A DNA stretch of 64,000 nt from Pieris napi (taxonomy: Eukaryota; Arthropoda; Insecta; Lepidoptera; Pieridae). The stretch lies in the NCBI RefSeq assembly GCF_905475465.1, contig NC_062238.1, positions 724,501-788,500 of the forward strand, written 5' to 3'. The notes under the pieces are model-generated. The model did no database searches and was not told the origin of the DNA. It saw only the letters and a program-made list of their open reading frames with translations. Positions 47,401 through 62,400 of the stretch are shown one piece after another (position 1 is the first letter of the stretch; each line of letters begins with the position of its first letter). A program made the translations under genes and the position numbers.

Positions 47401-50400
47401 GACTGTAAGTAGTGTTTTTGGAAACTTTCGAATATAAAAATCCTTATTAGTCAACTAGATTAGACTTACTTATTAGTCTTAAGTTAGGTTAGATTGTAAT
47501 GTTCCATGATGTCTTAGTAAAGACACATGTATAAAAAAAACAGATGGAAAGCCCGTCAACTAGAGAATGAAAAACATGATTAATAATATTGATCTTAATG
47601 CCTATAAAATGATTTGGCAGCTCATCTCTGTTAAGCCTTGACGCAAAGGATATGAAGTGTAAGCAGAGCCTTCTATTAATAATACTAACAGCCTGATGGG
47701 ACAGAATTAAATTTTCCACGTTATAATAAAAATAATTTAATCTTTATAGTAAAAATTCACATTTATATAAAATATGATTTCATTAGGTTACCACACGTTA
47801 TTAAAAATTATAAATAAAAAGCAACATCTTCTCAGCCTGTCCTATCCTATGCTGAAGCGGAAAGTACTTATGTGCAACAGTAGTTTAATTATAAAATTGT
47901 AAAATGTAAGTGTTATGTAGAAATGATTGCGTCAAGTACCGGTTATATGGCAAATGGAAGAGACTAACGGCTCACGACACAGAGAATCCTAGTATGGGGG
48001 CTAGTGCACTTTCTTTTTAACTAAACTTCCTTTTTATTATGAGTAATAAAGCTTTTTCTTTCTCTCATAAATCTTTGTGTAATTTCCGACACGACAACAG
48101 ATTCTTATGCCAAGTTCGTAACTTAATGCTACAAACCTCAATTAAAATCATCATCTACTTTTATCGCCATTTCCCGCAGATAACATCAAAATAATAAAAT
48201 TTAACAGCCATGTTAAGGTTACAAACAGACATTACAGCCTTATTAACAATAAAACAAATGAACTACTCGCCAGAATGATCGCAGATATTATGTAAAGCGA
48301 ATTCTTCAAACTCATAGCTGGATTGCGAAAATAGTTGAACGAAAATAACTCGATATTTCTGTATCAAATGATTGCCCACTTGTTTACGATAAAAAGGCCG
48401 TTAACAATTTTATGGTATACTGGCTTGTACCCGCGACTTCGCTTGATTGTAATTCGGTGGCTATCTTTTATCATCATCATATTATCATCTATTAGTGTAG
48501 TTATGTCTGGAGTCGCGTAACGTCTAAACAGAACTGGACCAGACGCATTGAATCTGCTTCATAATTATGTTGCCAAAAATGTAAACCGGGATATCGGTTT
48601 GCACTGTGCACTAAACAGTATAATATAAGCGTTGCACAGATTAAATCGGAAATTAATACTTATATAATAAAATTGTTAAACATAATTAACCTTCTTGGAA
48701 CTTATTTAAACATAATACGATTCAGAGACGAGGCCTCACGCTATGTACGACTAGTGATCTTACCCTGACCCTTACTAATAAAATGGGAATGCTGCATATA
48801 ATTGTATAAAAGAAATATGTGCCGCGCATACATGAGTTCCCAATTGTGGTTGCTTCTGAGTGATCACTTCAATCAGGAGTTACTTTACTTAGAAATAAAA
48901 TCCAAAATAAAAAATATTTTTAGTATGACAGGGCTTTTAAACATTATTTATATTATTATTTTGAATAATATCTTATCTTATAATGTCTACACACATGACA
49001 CTATCGACATATTTATATGTTCGCAGAGTTCACAGTAGATTGTGTTTAAGTATATAATATTTACTTTATTATATTTTATTTTTTCTCGACATTATCGTAT
49101 TGGCATAGTCTGTAAGTATAATGTATGTATTTCAGTAAATAAATAAATAATCTTTGTTTCGTTTTTTAAGTTTAAACAAATTAACGAATATGCACAGTCC
49201 TGATTGATAATGATAAACTTTCATGAAAACGTAATTGCTTTTTAAATATGTTTACGCCTTTCTTTTTGTGAAGTTGTTCAAGCTGCCTTAAAACAAACAA
49301 TTTAACGATTAATCTACCGATTTAGTCCTAATATGTACTCGTACCTATTAGTCGATAGTTTAAGATTTACTAGATAGAAACCATGCTTGTAGAAACCCCA
49401 GACTAAACAATGCGTGAAAAGTTTACAAAATTGTTATTCACAGCAGCTGTACAGCTTTAGGTAACCTCCTTGGTGAAACTCGTAAACTTTTAGTACTGGC
49501 TGATTAGATTTCTATTTCTAAAATCATCGTTATAGGTTCTTGTTGTTGTTGTTCAATTTTGGCTCTGTACATCGAAAGCAAACAACGTCTATGGCGAGAG
49601 AACGTTAAGGTATTTGCTACTGAGGCTAATAAATGGTCTACTACTCGGTCTGCTATTAGATAGCCTAACGTTAACGATGGTTATGATGATACAAAGTAAC
49701 TAGAAAAACTATTTTTATATGCATTTGTCGCGTTCTCAAAGACTGCTATGGTTTTATTAATACAAACCACAGCGGTTTTCTAATGTAACACAATGTATTG
49801 TATTATTCTGTAATATACATAAATTTAAAAAAAAATCAATATGGTCATGCTTTAAGTTTTAAATACAGTCGATCATTTAATTAAAATATATTTTAATCAA
49901 TTTATTTACACCACTAATTACATTTTTTTCTGTAATTAATTGACGGTAATAATAATACAGAAGAGAACGTGATTTTGATGTTAAAAAAATATACTATTAG
50001 ACATTTTTAGAAGCGATATAATTTTTACTTAACAGAAACAGACCATTCTCGTAAAATTATTGATATTTACTTATGGTAAATCAAGTCACTCTTTATTTAC
50101 TAACTTCAAGTTCACTTCCGTACTAATGATTACATATGACATATACAATTTAGAACAAACACAAAATTAATACATATTTAAATGACGATTTGACGCGACT
50201 TTCGTTTGCTGCACCTTGATTGAATGCAGTTGCACGAACGATGTCTTGATTCTTTTTTAGGCACCTTCTCCTCTGTGTCCTATAACATTAGGCACATCAG
50301 TGTATTCTGTTAAATAAGGGCGTCTATATAGCTTGGTATGGAGCATACTACACTAGAAGATACAAGCGCACGTACTCTACAATTTCGATACAGTTTCGTA

Positions 50401-53400
50401 GCGTTGATACCATGGGATCGTGCGGTACAAAAACAACATTTAATCCAGAATCGCAATGGCCATCGTTAATCACAGATAAGGGAAACATACTCAGCTCTCG
50501 ACTTAAATCCTTAGGCTAGCCCTTATTTACGGACGATAACGTTAGTTTAACCTAACGTGACAACGTATATATAACAAAAAATGGATAAAATGATTGCACA
50601 TTTTTAAGAATGAAATTGAATAATTATTGAACCATTTTATATGGATACAAAGGAGTAAATACTTGGACGCATAGGCCAATCGAGTGGAAGAGAGATAGAT
50701 GCGGCGCAAGCGTACAATGAGTAGTAAAGGGACAATGAGCGTAACGAGACAATTAGTCATGCTTTTTCGTACGTGCAGTCGGCATTGACGTGAGACGTTG
50801 TCACGTCAAAAGTAAATCACTTAGGTTCTACAACATTAAATAAACAATGTCTCTTTACCGAAATGAGCTTTATACACTTAGTCATAAGTGCATAGATAAA
50901 TGAACCTTCCATGCTTGTATTAAAACAATGATTCTTTAATTTCGAGACCAATACAACGGAAGTTAGGGTCGTTAATAGATGTGACCATATAGTGTAAAAT
51001 TAATGCAACTCCCTCTGGATTTAACGTCAAACTGCCAACGTTAAAATTACTCCACTCATCCACCAATGGTTTGCACCATTACCCATACAATGTAACATTC
51101 ATACAAAATCACTCCGCTGTCTCTGCTAACCAAAAAGTGTCTTGGCCTCCGAAATGAGAGTCTGCCTGCGCTCCCTGTCCACCTCCTTACCTTCCATATA
51201 GCGACAACTCTTTTTAGCGTCAGGAAAATTATGTGACGACAGTAATACTTACACTATCATAGCAACAGATGGAGCGACACAAGTCTTTACTGTCCAGTTT
51301 TCCGAGAAGAGTATAGAACTGAAAATAGCAAAGGTTATATGCCTTAACAATCTAATAACTAAATAATTGTCAAAAAATGTCTTAAGTTTCGTTTAACCAA
51401 AATTTACTTCAATCAATAAAGAGATAATGAACTACCTTTAATTTAAGTTCGTAAAGAATGTCTATCAACATCGTAACTGCAAATTCGAGAAACTCCATGA
51501 GCTTTTGATATAATCTGAAAAATATAATATTTTAGTCTTGAGAAAAGCTAAAAGTCTAAATCTCAAAGACAACGAACGACACAGGAAGCTTCGTACTCCG
51601 CCCATTTTCCGGCTCTATTTCCCACGCATTGCCTTTCTATAAACTCTCATATTATTCTGGGAAGTTATATTCAGTTATGTCTAAAGCAATACAACTTAGA
51701 GACTGTCATGAAAAGAGATAGACACAGAAGACAACATTAATCGTATAAATGCCAAAAATTTTAAATTATCGCATTTATAGCTTAGGGAACCTGTAAGTTT
51801 ATTTTTAAGAGGCAGGACAAGCTCGCCCTATCTTAAATGATGAGTGCTGGAGACATTGCTAGAAGACCACCAGTTGCATTGCATTGAACTGCGTCCTTTA
51901 AAGAATGGGTACGCTCATTAAGTTGGTATTTTAAGGTGGTATCCTCAAGGCAAAAGGAAAAGTGGCCGCCCAAAACAGACCTGCATCGAAGCATAATTGC
52001 AGAGGTGAAGGAAGCTGGAATGACGTGGAGTTAAATAAAGACAGCTGCCCAGGACCGATCAGGTTGGTTTTCTACGCTGAATGCCCTTTGGACATAAGAC
52101 TTTCAGAAGACCTTCTCGTTTATAGCTTGGCCAAATTAGCTTTTCAACGAAATATATAAGGATCTAAATGCTAATCCGACTTGGTGCTGTCGGGTGATGC
52201 GTTTGCCCAATGTTTTTAAAGACATACTTGACTGTTACTAAGTATAGCTGACATATGGAAGTGTTTGAGATCCGCTGTTTCGCAGTTTCCGACGAACAAC
52301 ACCTTTCCTGTGGGTCTCCCAGTGGTACATACTAAAACAAACAATTATTAATTATATATATTATCATTAATACAGTTGACAGCACAAAGAATACATATTA
52401 TATATACATATAATGGCAATATACGCGAGTACTACACATAAAGACGCGGCTGTGGAACTTAATTGTACCTAAGTATAGTTATTAATAAGGATTTAGTTAA
52501 TAAGTTTTTTTCTATTGTCACAATAATACCAACAATTAACGTACTATACGGTCTACGTAATCACGAGCGCGATTTAATGAAATACATAGTTTTTTAAATT
52601 GGATAGTGCAAACACTCAAGCAGTCAAGATTGACACGGTTAAATTATTATTAATTTTATGTAACTTACCAACGCAACAGCTGCTAAGGCAAAAAATAGAA
52701 TTGGCTTCACCAAGCTACGCATTTGGCTTAAAAGTTCTGAAAAAGAAGAACTCAATCTAATATTATTATTTCGATGGTACGAAACAGACATTTTGACGTA
52801 AACATCTCGATCGTAAACCTACTTTACAAACAACCAATATTTTTTTCTATATTATTTATGATAACAGAATCAGAAATATGTCTGCCTCGTGCTCCATTAC
52901 TTAAAACAACAGGCAAGAATTACCTTCTGACGGACATCTTTCCACTTCCATATTTAATTTAAATATATTTTGTTTAATAGTGTTTTATACATTAAATTTT
53001 GAATCAAACGGGAAACAAAAATTTATTTATCAAATTTTTGACACATCTGTCTTGCGATTGACAGATAATAAGAAAACTCTAGTAATTTTCTTTATATAAA
53101 CGTGACTTAGAAATCTTAGTGAAAACTAAATAAGTCTAAATGTTTTTTCGTAACTAAATTATTTTCTGGTATATTTCTATCAAATTGTGTTTAATGATGC
53201 AATGAATAGAAGGAAACTAGAAACCCGGAATTTTGGGTTTGGGCACATTCCATCATCACGTCCCCACAGAAACTCTGATCAAAACAGAAATATTCTGTAT
53301 CTGTTTCGTGACAATTTGTTTTTTTCGAATAGGCAACTTACTTTTTTGTGCCTAACACCGCCAACATAGAAAAAGTCCATTGAGAGTCACACGCTGATAC

Positions 53401-56400
53401 CACTAGGCCAACAATAATAATTTCACTTCACTATCTAATAAAACTTTACATAAAACTTTTGATACTGCACTAATAATCTAATATATACAATTCTCGTGTC
53501 ACAATGTTGGTTCCCATACTCCTCCGAAACGGCTCGACCGATTCTTATGAATGTTTTTATGCATATTCAGTAAGTCTGAGAAACGGATACTATCTATCTA
53601 TTAAATGTTAAGGGTGCTGGTAATTTTTTTTAATTTTTTAGACAAAATTTTTTGTTTTTATTTTTTTATGATACAGCATACAAAATACATACAACTCTTA
53701 ATTTTCACCCCTCTACGATCAACTCCTATTTTTTATTTGTTTTTTAAAAACTTATGACTTGAACTCTGAGGTTCACAGAAAAGCCTAAAAAGTTTTCTAT
53801 CCGGAAAACCGAACAGTCTCTGGGGTTGAGTAGCAAAATGTTCCATGTTGGTATGTAGTAAAAAGGTAGGCTAAGTAAAATCACATTAAGGAGAAACGAA
53901 GTTCGCGGGGTCAGCTAGTATTCTATAATAATTGTCAGTAAATTATATAAATGTATATTTTATTAAATAATCATGAGTTCTTTTTGGCTCGTGGACAGTT
54001 TTTCATGCATGTATAACCTTTTTCGATGCATCTAGCACAGCCGTTTGACAATGACGTTGTGTCTTCCACGCTCTCTTTTTTAGAAACAATACTCAGTGTT
54101 CGTTTTCTTGGCTCATTCTCTTCGCTTCTTTCTGGATCCTCAGTTTGGTTACCTGAAGCAGATTTTCTACGAAGAATGAGTGACTTTATTCCTTTTACCA
54201 TTGCATTAGATTTTCTCTCTGCCCTTGCTTGATTCCCAAAATTTATATTTTGTGATGAATCTAACTGTCTTGATGCGGACAACTGGAAATGTAATTATAT
54301 AATTAGATACGGATCTGGAACAATAATCTTTTTCGGATAAAATATTTTCAGACTGATGTAATAAAATGTAGTTTAGGCAACGATACAAGAATTCCCGGGA
54401 AAACAAATTGAATTATTACTACTAAACTTGTCAAAGATAAAATTACTTATAAATGCTCAACTACATATATTAAAATTAATGATGCATTAATGATGAACAA
54501 ACCTGTGCTCGTCTTTGGCATGAGACTCCACATCCCGCAACGCTTGTAAAATATTGAGTAAATCCACTAATCTGAAATAATACAATTGTTTTGTATATCA
54601 CGAAATACGTAAGCATAAATTAGCATAAGTGTAAATTAGATCACTTTTAATTAATTCTACATAACACCTATTATGTTTCGAGTATATTATTATGTCTCTC
54701 TCTTTGGGCCGATAGCTCATATCTGAGTCTCGTGAAGCAAAATCTGGCGAATAATTTCCCTTCACCAATTTCGGCCCTGCGCTTCTTTTACAGTTTTGAA
54801 GTAGATGAGTGTTTGACTCGATCAATCCATCTCATTGGCGAACGTCCACGCGATCATTTGCCTTCGATGTTGCCAATCACGAAGAGGTTTCTAGGTCCTC
54901 GTAGCCCCTACGCATTGTGTGACCATAGTACGAAATGATGCGTTGTTGGCATATAGTTTATAAACGGTCAATCGATGCATTGAGGCGTTTCATAGTCCAC
55001 GGTATTCTTAACATCCGCTTCCAGTACAACATATCAAAAGCGTCAATCCTTTGCGTTTTTCGGCCTGTGACGTTTCTGTTCCATACAGGAAGATATCCCT
55101 AGCGATCAAATAATTATTTTGAGATGTGCTACCAGAAAGTTTTTGGCCTATTGAGGAAATGATTGACCAGACTGAAGCCAAAATGAGTGTTTAACACATT
55201 TAGTTCCCTTAAATTAGAATGATACTAATGAGCTATCGGATCTTACTCTTTGCATGATGCTGCAGGTGTAGTTGGAGAAGAGTTCTAATGTTTCGTAATA
55301 GGCATCGGTAACAGGGCGGCAGGTGCTACGAAAATAAATATTATATTATATATAAAATTAGAACTGATTAAATAAAATACGCCAAAACGTCACAGTTTAT
55401 CATACCTGAGTACATTATCAATGAGGGCACAAGGACAGGTGTCGCAGACGCAAATTGTTCTGGCCCTCGAATGGCTGGTTCCTGGAGAACTAGCGATACT
55501 GTTGGACCTTTCGAGGCCACTCAGACCACTGAAACTGCTGTACTGGCTTTGACGGCAAGACAGACGACAAGTGCCTGACCAAATCTGGCGTAATGCGGAC
55601 GCTGTTGCTATGAATTCTGGGTTATGGTTAATCTGAAACATAGGGTGGATTCCAAAAGAAAATCCTCTAGCGGCAAAGTGTGCGGTTCTGAACCCGTCTT
55701 TGCACCAATATTTATTTTTATTTTGTATGTGCTTTCAAACGATAATTATATTGACATCGACAATGATATCTTTACCTAGAGATATCTGTTGGAATACGGA
55801 ACTACGTATTGTGACGATACCGGCGCGTCTTAGACCAGTTGAATACGTGTGCCCAACCCAACCATTGTATATTCTAAGGCACAAAGTCATCTACTTGTCA
55901 AGAAAAAAATAATAAAAGAGATTTATACCAGTATTAAAAAAAGGATAGATTTTTGTATGCAACAAATACTCAACAAAAACTCAAAAAGCCCACTTCGTAA
56001 ATTACTTCACCATTAGACATATTATCTCTGAATTGCGTAAACTATATTCATATCCAAAATGTTAAAAAGTTTATACTACAACAGCTGCTAATGGAAGTGG
56101 AGTATGCTAGGATAACGAAATACGTACGTAAGCGTAAATAAGTGAAAGCAAACACAGGGAAAAGAGAAAACTAATTAGCATTTGTCCGCTGCTTTTTGTT
56201 CCTCCTGAAAATCAAAATAATGTTAATAAAGTTACACTGCTACAAAGACGTATATAAATAAGCTCATACATTGTTTTATTTCCTCTCGGTATTTCGACTA
56301 CATTGCGTTATATAAACATTGAGGAATTGTTATAGATATGACATTGACTGTCAATCGTTACATCGAAAATATCAATCATCTCATTGACAATTTTATCTAT

Positions 56401-59400
56401 GTTTATCGTTTTAAGTAGTCTATGAGAAGAGCAGAGAAATAAATAGATGATACCTAATGAGTGTATGTATTTCTTGTTTCTTTCAGATACAGAAGGCCTG
56501 AGCAGCGGCTGTGAAGCGAGTGGTGTAAGAGATGAAATCGCTAGAGATTATGCTGCGTTACAGTCACGCCTTCGCAGGGAATTCTCTGACAGACATCCAG
56601 GGAAAATTGATGTTTTGCGAGGTTATTCATTTCTAAGCTATTCAATTTTTATTAAAGCATTTTTGAAATTTAGCCACCACGTAGAGGTTCGTGTAACAAC
56701 AGACCGGTTTCTTAAATTTTATATTTCCGACCATTATTCCAGCGCTGAGACCTGTGGCTACTGAAGATCAGCTTTCAGCCGACTACCACAATAAGCTGAA
56801 GGAATGGCGGATGAAGGGTGTGAAACAACCTCCGCCCATACCAGCCCGGAAGGACCTTAGCGAAGACTTCTTGAAAAAATGGGGTATGGAACTACTAACA
56901 TTACAAATTAAATGTAAGGTTTTATTAAGTTTTTTTAAATTGTGACAATAAAGGGTTGTTTTGGTGCATAAGGAACAATTACCTTACTTGCCTGGTAAAA
57001 TATTAGAATTGCCTGAGGATAGGACCATGGTTGAGAGTGGATTTTAACATTCATGACATCTTACTTGATTACCTGATTTATATTTTAGAAATGTATAATA
57101 ATAAAGGGTTTTAATTTGGATAATAGGGTATGGTATTATATCTAGCACCAGCTCTCTCATCCGCTTGCCAAGTGGCAAAGGCCTCCCCAACTTCTTCATT
57201 CGCTTTCATTTCGCACATTATATAAATAAATAAATTTACCATCATGTTTGTCAATATGTCATCACATCGCTTATATGGTTATCCTCTACCACGCTTTCTG
57301 TAACGTGGACACCGTTCTTTTTGATTACTGGACTCTCTTCTTTCTCTTATAACTTGGAATTGATTGAAACGAAATGAAAGTGGACTGGTCCTCTTCCATC
57401 TTCCATCGTAAAATACACACCCACCTCTTGTACCAAAGACGATTTTTATAACGATAATACAAACATCTAAATAAATCAAGTATTTCAAATTTTATATTCG
57501 ATTCCGAATGTAAAATTCGGTATAAATAAATTTAAAGTCAAGGTTGTAAAATGTTATGCCGTTTTTTATAGAATCAAAATACTTTTGATGAATTTTATAT
57601 TAAGGGTTACTTACGTTTCAGATGATTGGACCCGTATGAAGGAAACTAATTCAGTTCCCACGTGGGAGGAGGAAGCGAAACCCGACGAAGTGTTGGTTCA
57701 GACATCGACTGGCCTTTTCAAGTTTCACGGTATATTTCTAAGTATTATGTGTCGATTGCCAGAAATTAAAATCCTTAAAACTGCGCCAAAGCATGGCACC
57801 TATACAGAAATATAGCTTTAAACTCGGAGTTAAAGAAAGCTTTCCAATACTTTACACCACATAATAGTAAGTTTTAGGTATAAAGAGTCACTAGGTGGTC
57901 AGGAAACGTTTTACTATACGTTACAGTGTTCTTGGGTACAGAAAAACGTTGTAGCGCGTTACACGGGGGGGGGGGGGTTTCCAATAACCTCCAAAAATTG
58001 CATAACGTAATACTTGAACGCTCCCTTACTAGCCTAGTCAATGATACTGACTGTTGACAGATAGAAGAGATACAGTTAATACAGATGTCTACATATCACC
58101 TGCTTATTGCAGGAATCTCCCGCTCCTTTACAAGAAAACTGCACGAGTGGGAGAAATCTCGAGGAATAGCTCCAGAGGCCTCCACATCCGCCCTATTACA
58201 GGAAGCAAAGGCGAGGAATAAGGTTCCCGCTGCCCTAACTCGTACACAAAGTGACGGTAGTGTTGGTCCCGTGTTCGCTGGCGGAAGAGTACATGCAAGC
58301 AGTCTGAGTGTTAACGATGCTGAAGATTTAGAGAATTTGGTATGTTATTTGAAATACGTTTCTGAATATACCTTTTTTTAATTTCTTTATTTTTCAAAAT
58401 TATATAATCTCGATATGTTACATTAGAAAACCACTGTGATTTGTATAAATATAACCATACCAGTATAAAAGTAGTTTTTTTAATTTACTGTTTATATTGG
58501 TTAGCGTTAGGCTATCTAATAACAGACCGGGTAGACTATTTATTAGCCGCGGTAGCAAATACCACAACGTGCTCTCGCCATAGACGTCGTTTGATCTCGA
58601 TGTACAGAGCCGAACTTGAACCTAAACGTACCGGGCCCCTGACTCATTTAAAATTTCGTAATGGTGGTTAAAGAAGCTAGCTTATGCATTATCCAACGAT
58701 TGGCTTACTTAACCTCACAATAAGTATGTGCGAAGTTTTCAAGTAATGACATATGATATATCAGTCCTATGGTGTGTAAATATATAACCATAAAACATGC
58801 GCTTGCTAGACTCCCTTGTTGACGGAACTCGTGTGAGATGTTTATAGCTCGAATTTAAGATAGACACAACAATTAATAAGTAACTTCAAACCATGACTAA
58901 CTTTGATTATTTCTATTACTAAAGATTAGGATTATTTTTATCTTGTTTGTGTGTGTACTGTTAATATCTATCTCTAGAAAATGTAATAAATAAGTGCATT
59001 AAAAAACCAAGGACCTGTTTGTAATTTATCTTATTATCGACAGTTTATTTAAAACATAATCCTGATAAACCTTTGTACTTTCAGCTTGATGACGAAGAAT
59101 GTGAAGATGGCGACGCTCGAGAAGCCCTCCTAATAGAGATAGAGGCCGAAGAGGTGTGCACGGCTGCCCCTTTAGTAGCTGTCTCACCACGACATACACC
59201 ACAAAAACCTGTTTATACGTATGGCCCAGCTGAAGCACGTTTACTGTGTGAAACCACGTCTGCGATCACAGGAACTGCTGTTGTACAATCTAATGGCTCT
59301 GGTGGGTACATAATAATAATCTTATTAGCGGACTTGGCATCACAAGACAGACGTTCAATACGACCTCAGTATCGAGAGGTGGACAGATGTAAGTGCTCCA

Positions 59401-62400
59401 CCGAGACACTGACGTTTTAAAATACCGCGAACGTCCAAACTTAGAGCTACCTCTAAATAATTAACATACAAATCTAGAATATTATAAAATATATATAGCC
59501 TTTCATTTCAGATACTTTTTACGTTTAATCACATTTCTATCATGTCATTCTTTTTAGAAATCTGTGTGCCCTGTTTTGGCAAAAGCCATTCCAAAATAAT
59601 ACCTGTCAATATCTGTAAACTCTCGATAATCAAGAACTTACGGAGACAAATTATTACTTAAGCTGGTAACAATCATAATTTTTCTTAGAAGGCAGATTGC
59701 GTTGCAAACAAACACAAATTGAACTTATGACTCCCATCGCTAAAAGCTCAAATGATTGAGGTAGTGCTATTGATAATGACTGTAAGCTATTAACAATTTA
59801 ATAGTCATGATTTCAGATTCACGGATAATAAAAACAAAAGAACAAACCATAAACCATAAAATTATCCGAGAACAGGTATGTTTGTTTTATATATATCTAT
59901 CTATCGTAAAGTTGTTGTGTAAGGTTTTATCGGCTGTTTTATCTATATTTATTGGTGTGTCAATATATTTCGTAATATTATTTGTAAAAACATAAATAAT
60001 TTGATCATGTGTTCTTAGTATTAATAAAAAAATGTGCTTCTTCAACACAAACCATTAATTTTGTTTAAAAAATTACTCTATTGCAGTCAACTACAGAAAA
60101 AACACGCCGAAAGATTTCAAGACAAAAAAGTCGCGAAGAAGATGCAAAATTTATTAGAAAGACCATTGAGGAAATTGAAAGAGGTCCTCTCAAAGATGTC
60201 TCTGAAAGTGAAAACGTTACTGAAGCTCAATCCATGAGCAAAAGTATAAGTGTAAAAAGTTTGAAGATGGACAGTGCTAAAGAACAAAATGATAGTGATA
60301 AAGATGAAAAACGTAATAACGGTAAAAAGAAAAAAACATCTAGAGCCAGATTGGAGAGGGAACTATCGAAGCCGTCTGAAACTGATACAGAACCAGAAGT
60401 AGATACAGTGACGGTAGAAATACCGAGAAGAAAGAAAAGACCGCGAAGACAGTCTGAAAAGCCCAGAACACCTCCCACATCGCATCACTCGGATACAGAA
60501 GGTGAAGTAAGTACTCATTCATACTTTGAAATCCAGAAGAAAGAAGTACTTTATTATTTAATTTCCTGGCATTTGATTAACTATATTAACAGGCATCTTC
60601 AGAACCTAATTATCGTTTAGACCCAATATTGTTATATTTTGCATTAATAATTGTTTGCTACACAACACTAAATTTACTAATCTATTTCAGGTGTTCGTCC
60701 TAAAAATTAAAACTCAAGATGTCCACGACAAACCACCGGAAGTTATAGTGAAGACCACACGCAAAATATTTTCACCTATTGTCAGAAGTGGAGAAACCAT
60801 TCCCCGCGCAGTAATACCAGTAGACGTAGAAGAATTAGAACCAAGCCACACTAAATTCACTCAGCCAGTCCACGACTCGAAAACTTCCTTGCAATCTAAA
60901 AGCTCTGGAAAAAGTTCTGGAGAACTTCAAGATGATGAGCAGAAAAAGAATTCGAGGCCACCCCTCCCTACATCTCCGACATCGCAACGTAAGAAGGAAA
61001 CCGCACCGGCTATTAAAATTATGATTCAGCGGTATAATAAAAAAATTAATGAAGGTAATTAATAAATTCATGACGGTTTTTATTCGTACAAAATAAAAAA
61101 AACATTATTCATATGGTTAAAAATGTACACAATAAGAAAATTAATATATACGGGTAGAAAGGATGAAAAGGGCATTAAAGTCTCCTAGTTAAATCGCCAA
61201 GCTTTTGTTGCATCTTATTTTTCATTATAATAAACATAATAATGAAAAATAAATAGATATTAAAAGCAAATGTTCAAACAGTTATAAGGAACCAGTCATA
61301 ATACCAATGATATGTTCTCCGTATAGTACGTTAATTATATTACAAATCTGTTAAATAATCCTTAAACGGTGTATTAGTATGGTTGGGTTGACAAAGAAAT
61401 TTACAACTTAATTTTATACTACAGCTCCACCTTCCGGAGGAAGTAGTGGCACCACATCTCCGTTATGGAGATCTCCAAAATCTGAAAGAAAACGTCCTCC
61501 GGATATGCCTGTAGGCGTTAATATAAGGTATTTTATTAAAAGTAAATCAACAAGACCCTTTTGTGTGAAGCGGCTCTTAATTCACTATGGAAAATACAAG
61601 TTTCTATCGATAGTTTCATCTATATTATTCTGTCTTAAAGTACTCGCATGATACAATTAGGGTTTTATCGATAAATTGTTGAAACCGTTGCCAACCAACC
61701 TAATGAGACTTGTTCTTCTTCTAGAAATAACCCATTCCTAGAAAGAGAAGTCCAAAAATCCGCCAGCGCGTGTCAATTATCGCAAGATCAAATATCAGAA
61801 AAATGTTTGACACCCGCAGACGATGGAGTTTTGAAATCCCACAGCGCGAACACATTACATCCTCAAAACGAAGAAATGGAAGATATTCACATACGAGAAA
61901 CAACACCAAGTATGGAGACAATTATACCACGAAGGGAAAAAATACACCAGAATGTGGAAGATATCAACCAGAAATCTGAAGACATATTCGAAAAACCGGT
62001 ATTACTAAACCCTAGTTTTATGAGGTCCATATCTGCGGTTGAAGATAATTGTACGTTAATTAGGATGACATCCCGAGCTGCCAGGATTAAGGAAGCAAGG
62101 GAACGGTTTCTTTCTTCTTCTCCTTCTATGAGAAGAGAAGGGACTAGTTCTGCGAGTGACCTAAGACCAGGTGATCGGTAAGTACACAATATATAGAAAC
62201 TTTTTTACCATAAATAAGTCGGCCCTTAGTGAGAGTAGACTGTAACTTCTCTACTTGATTTATTTAGTTACAAATATGAATCTATAGCTTCAAGTCAGAA
62301 AGAGATTTAGAGGGAATATATTTTTTACTGCATTATCCGAAGAACAAAATAATTTACTTTTTAAAAATAAAAAACAAAAATGAATGATATTGGATGCAGG

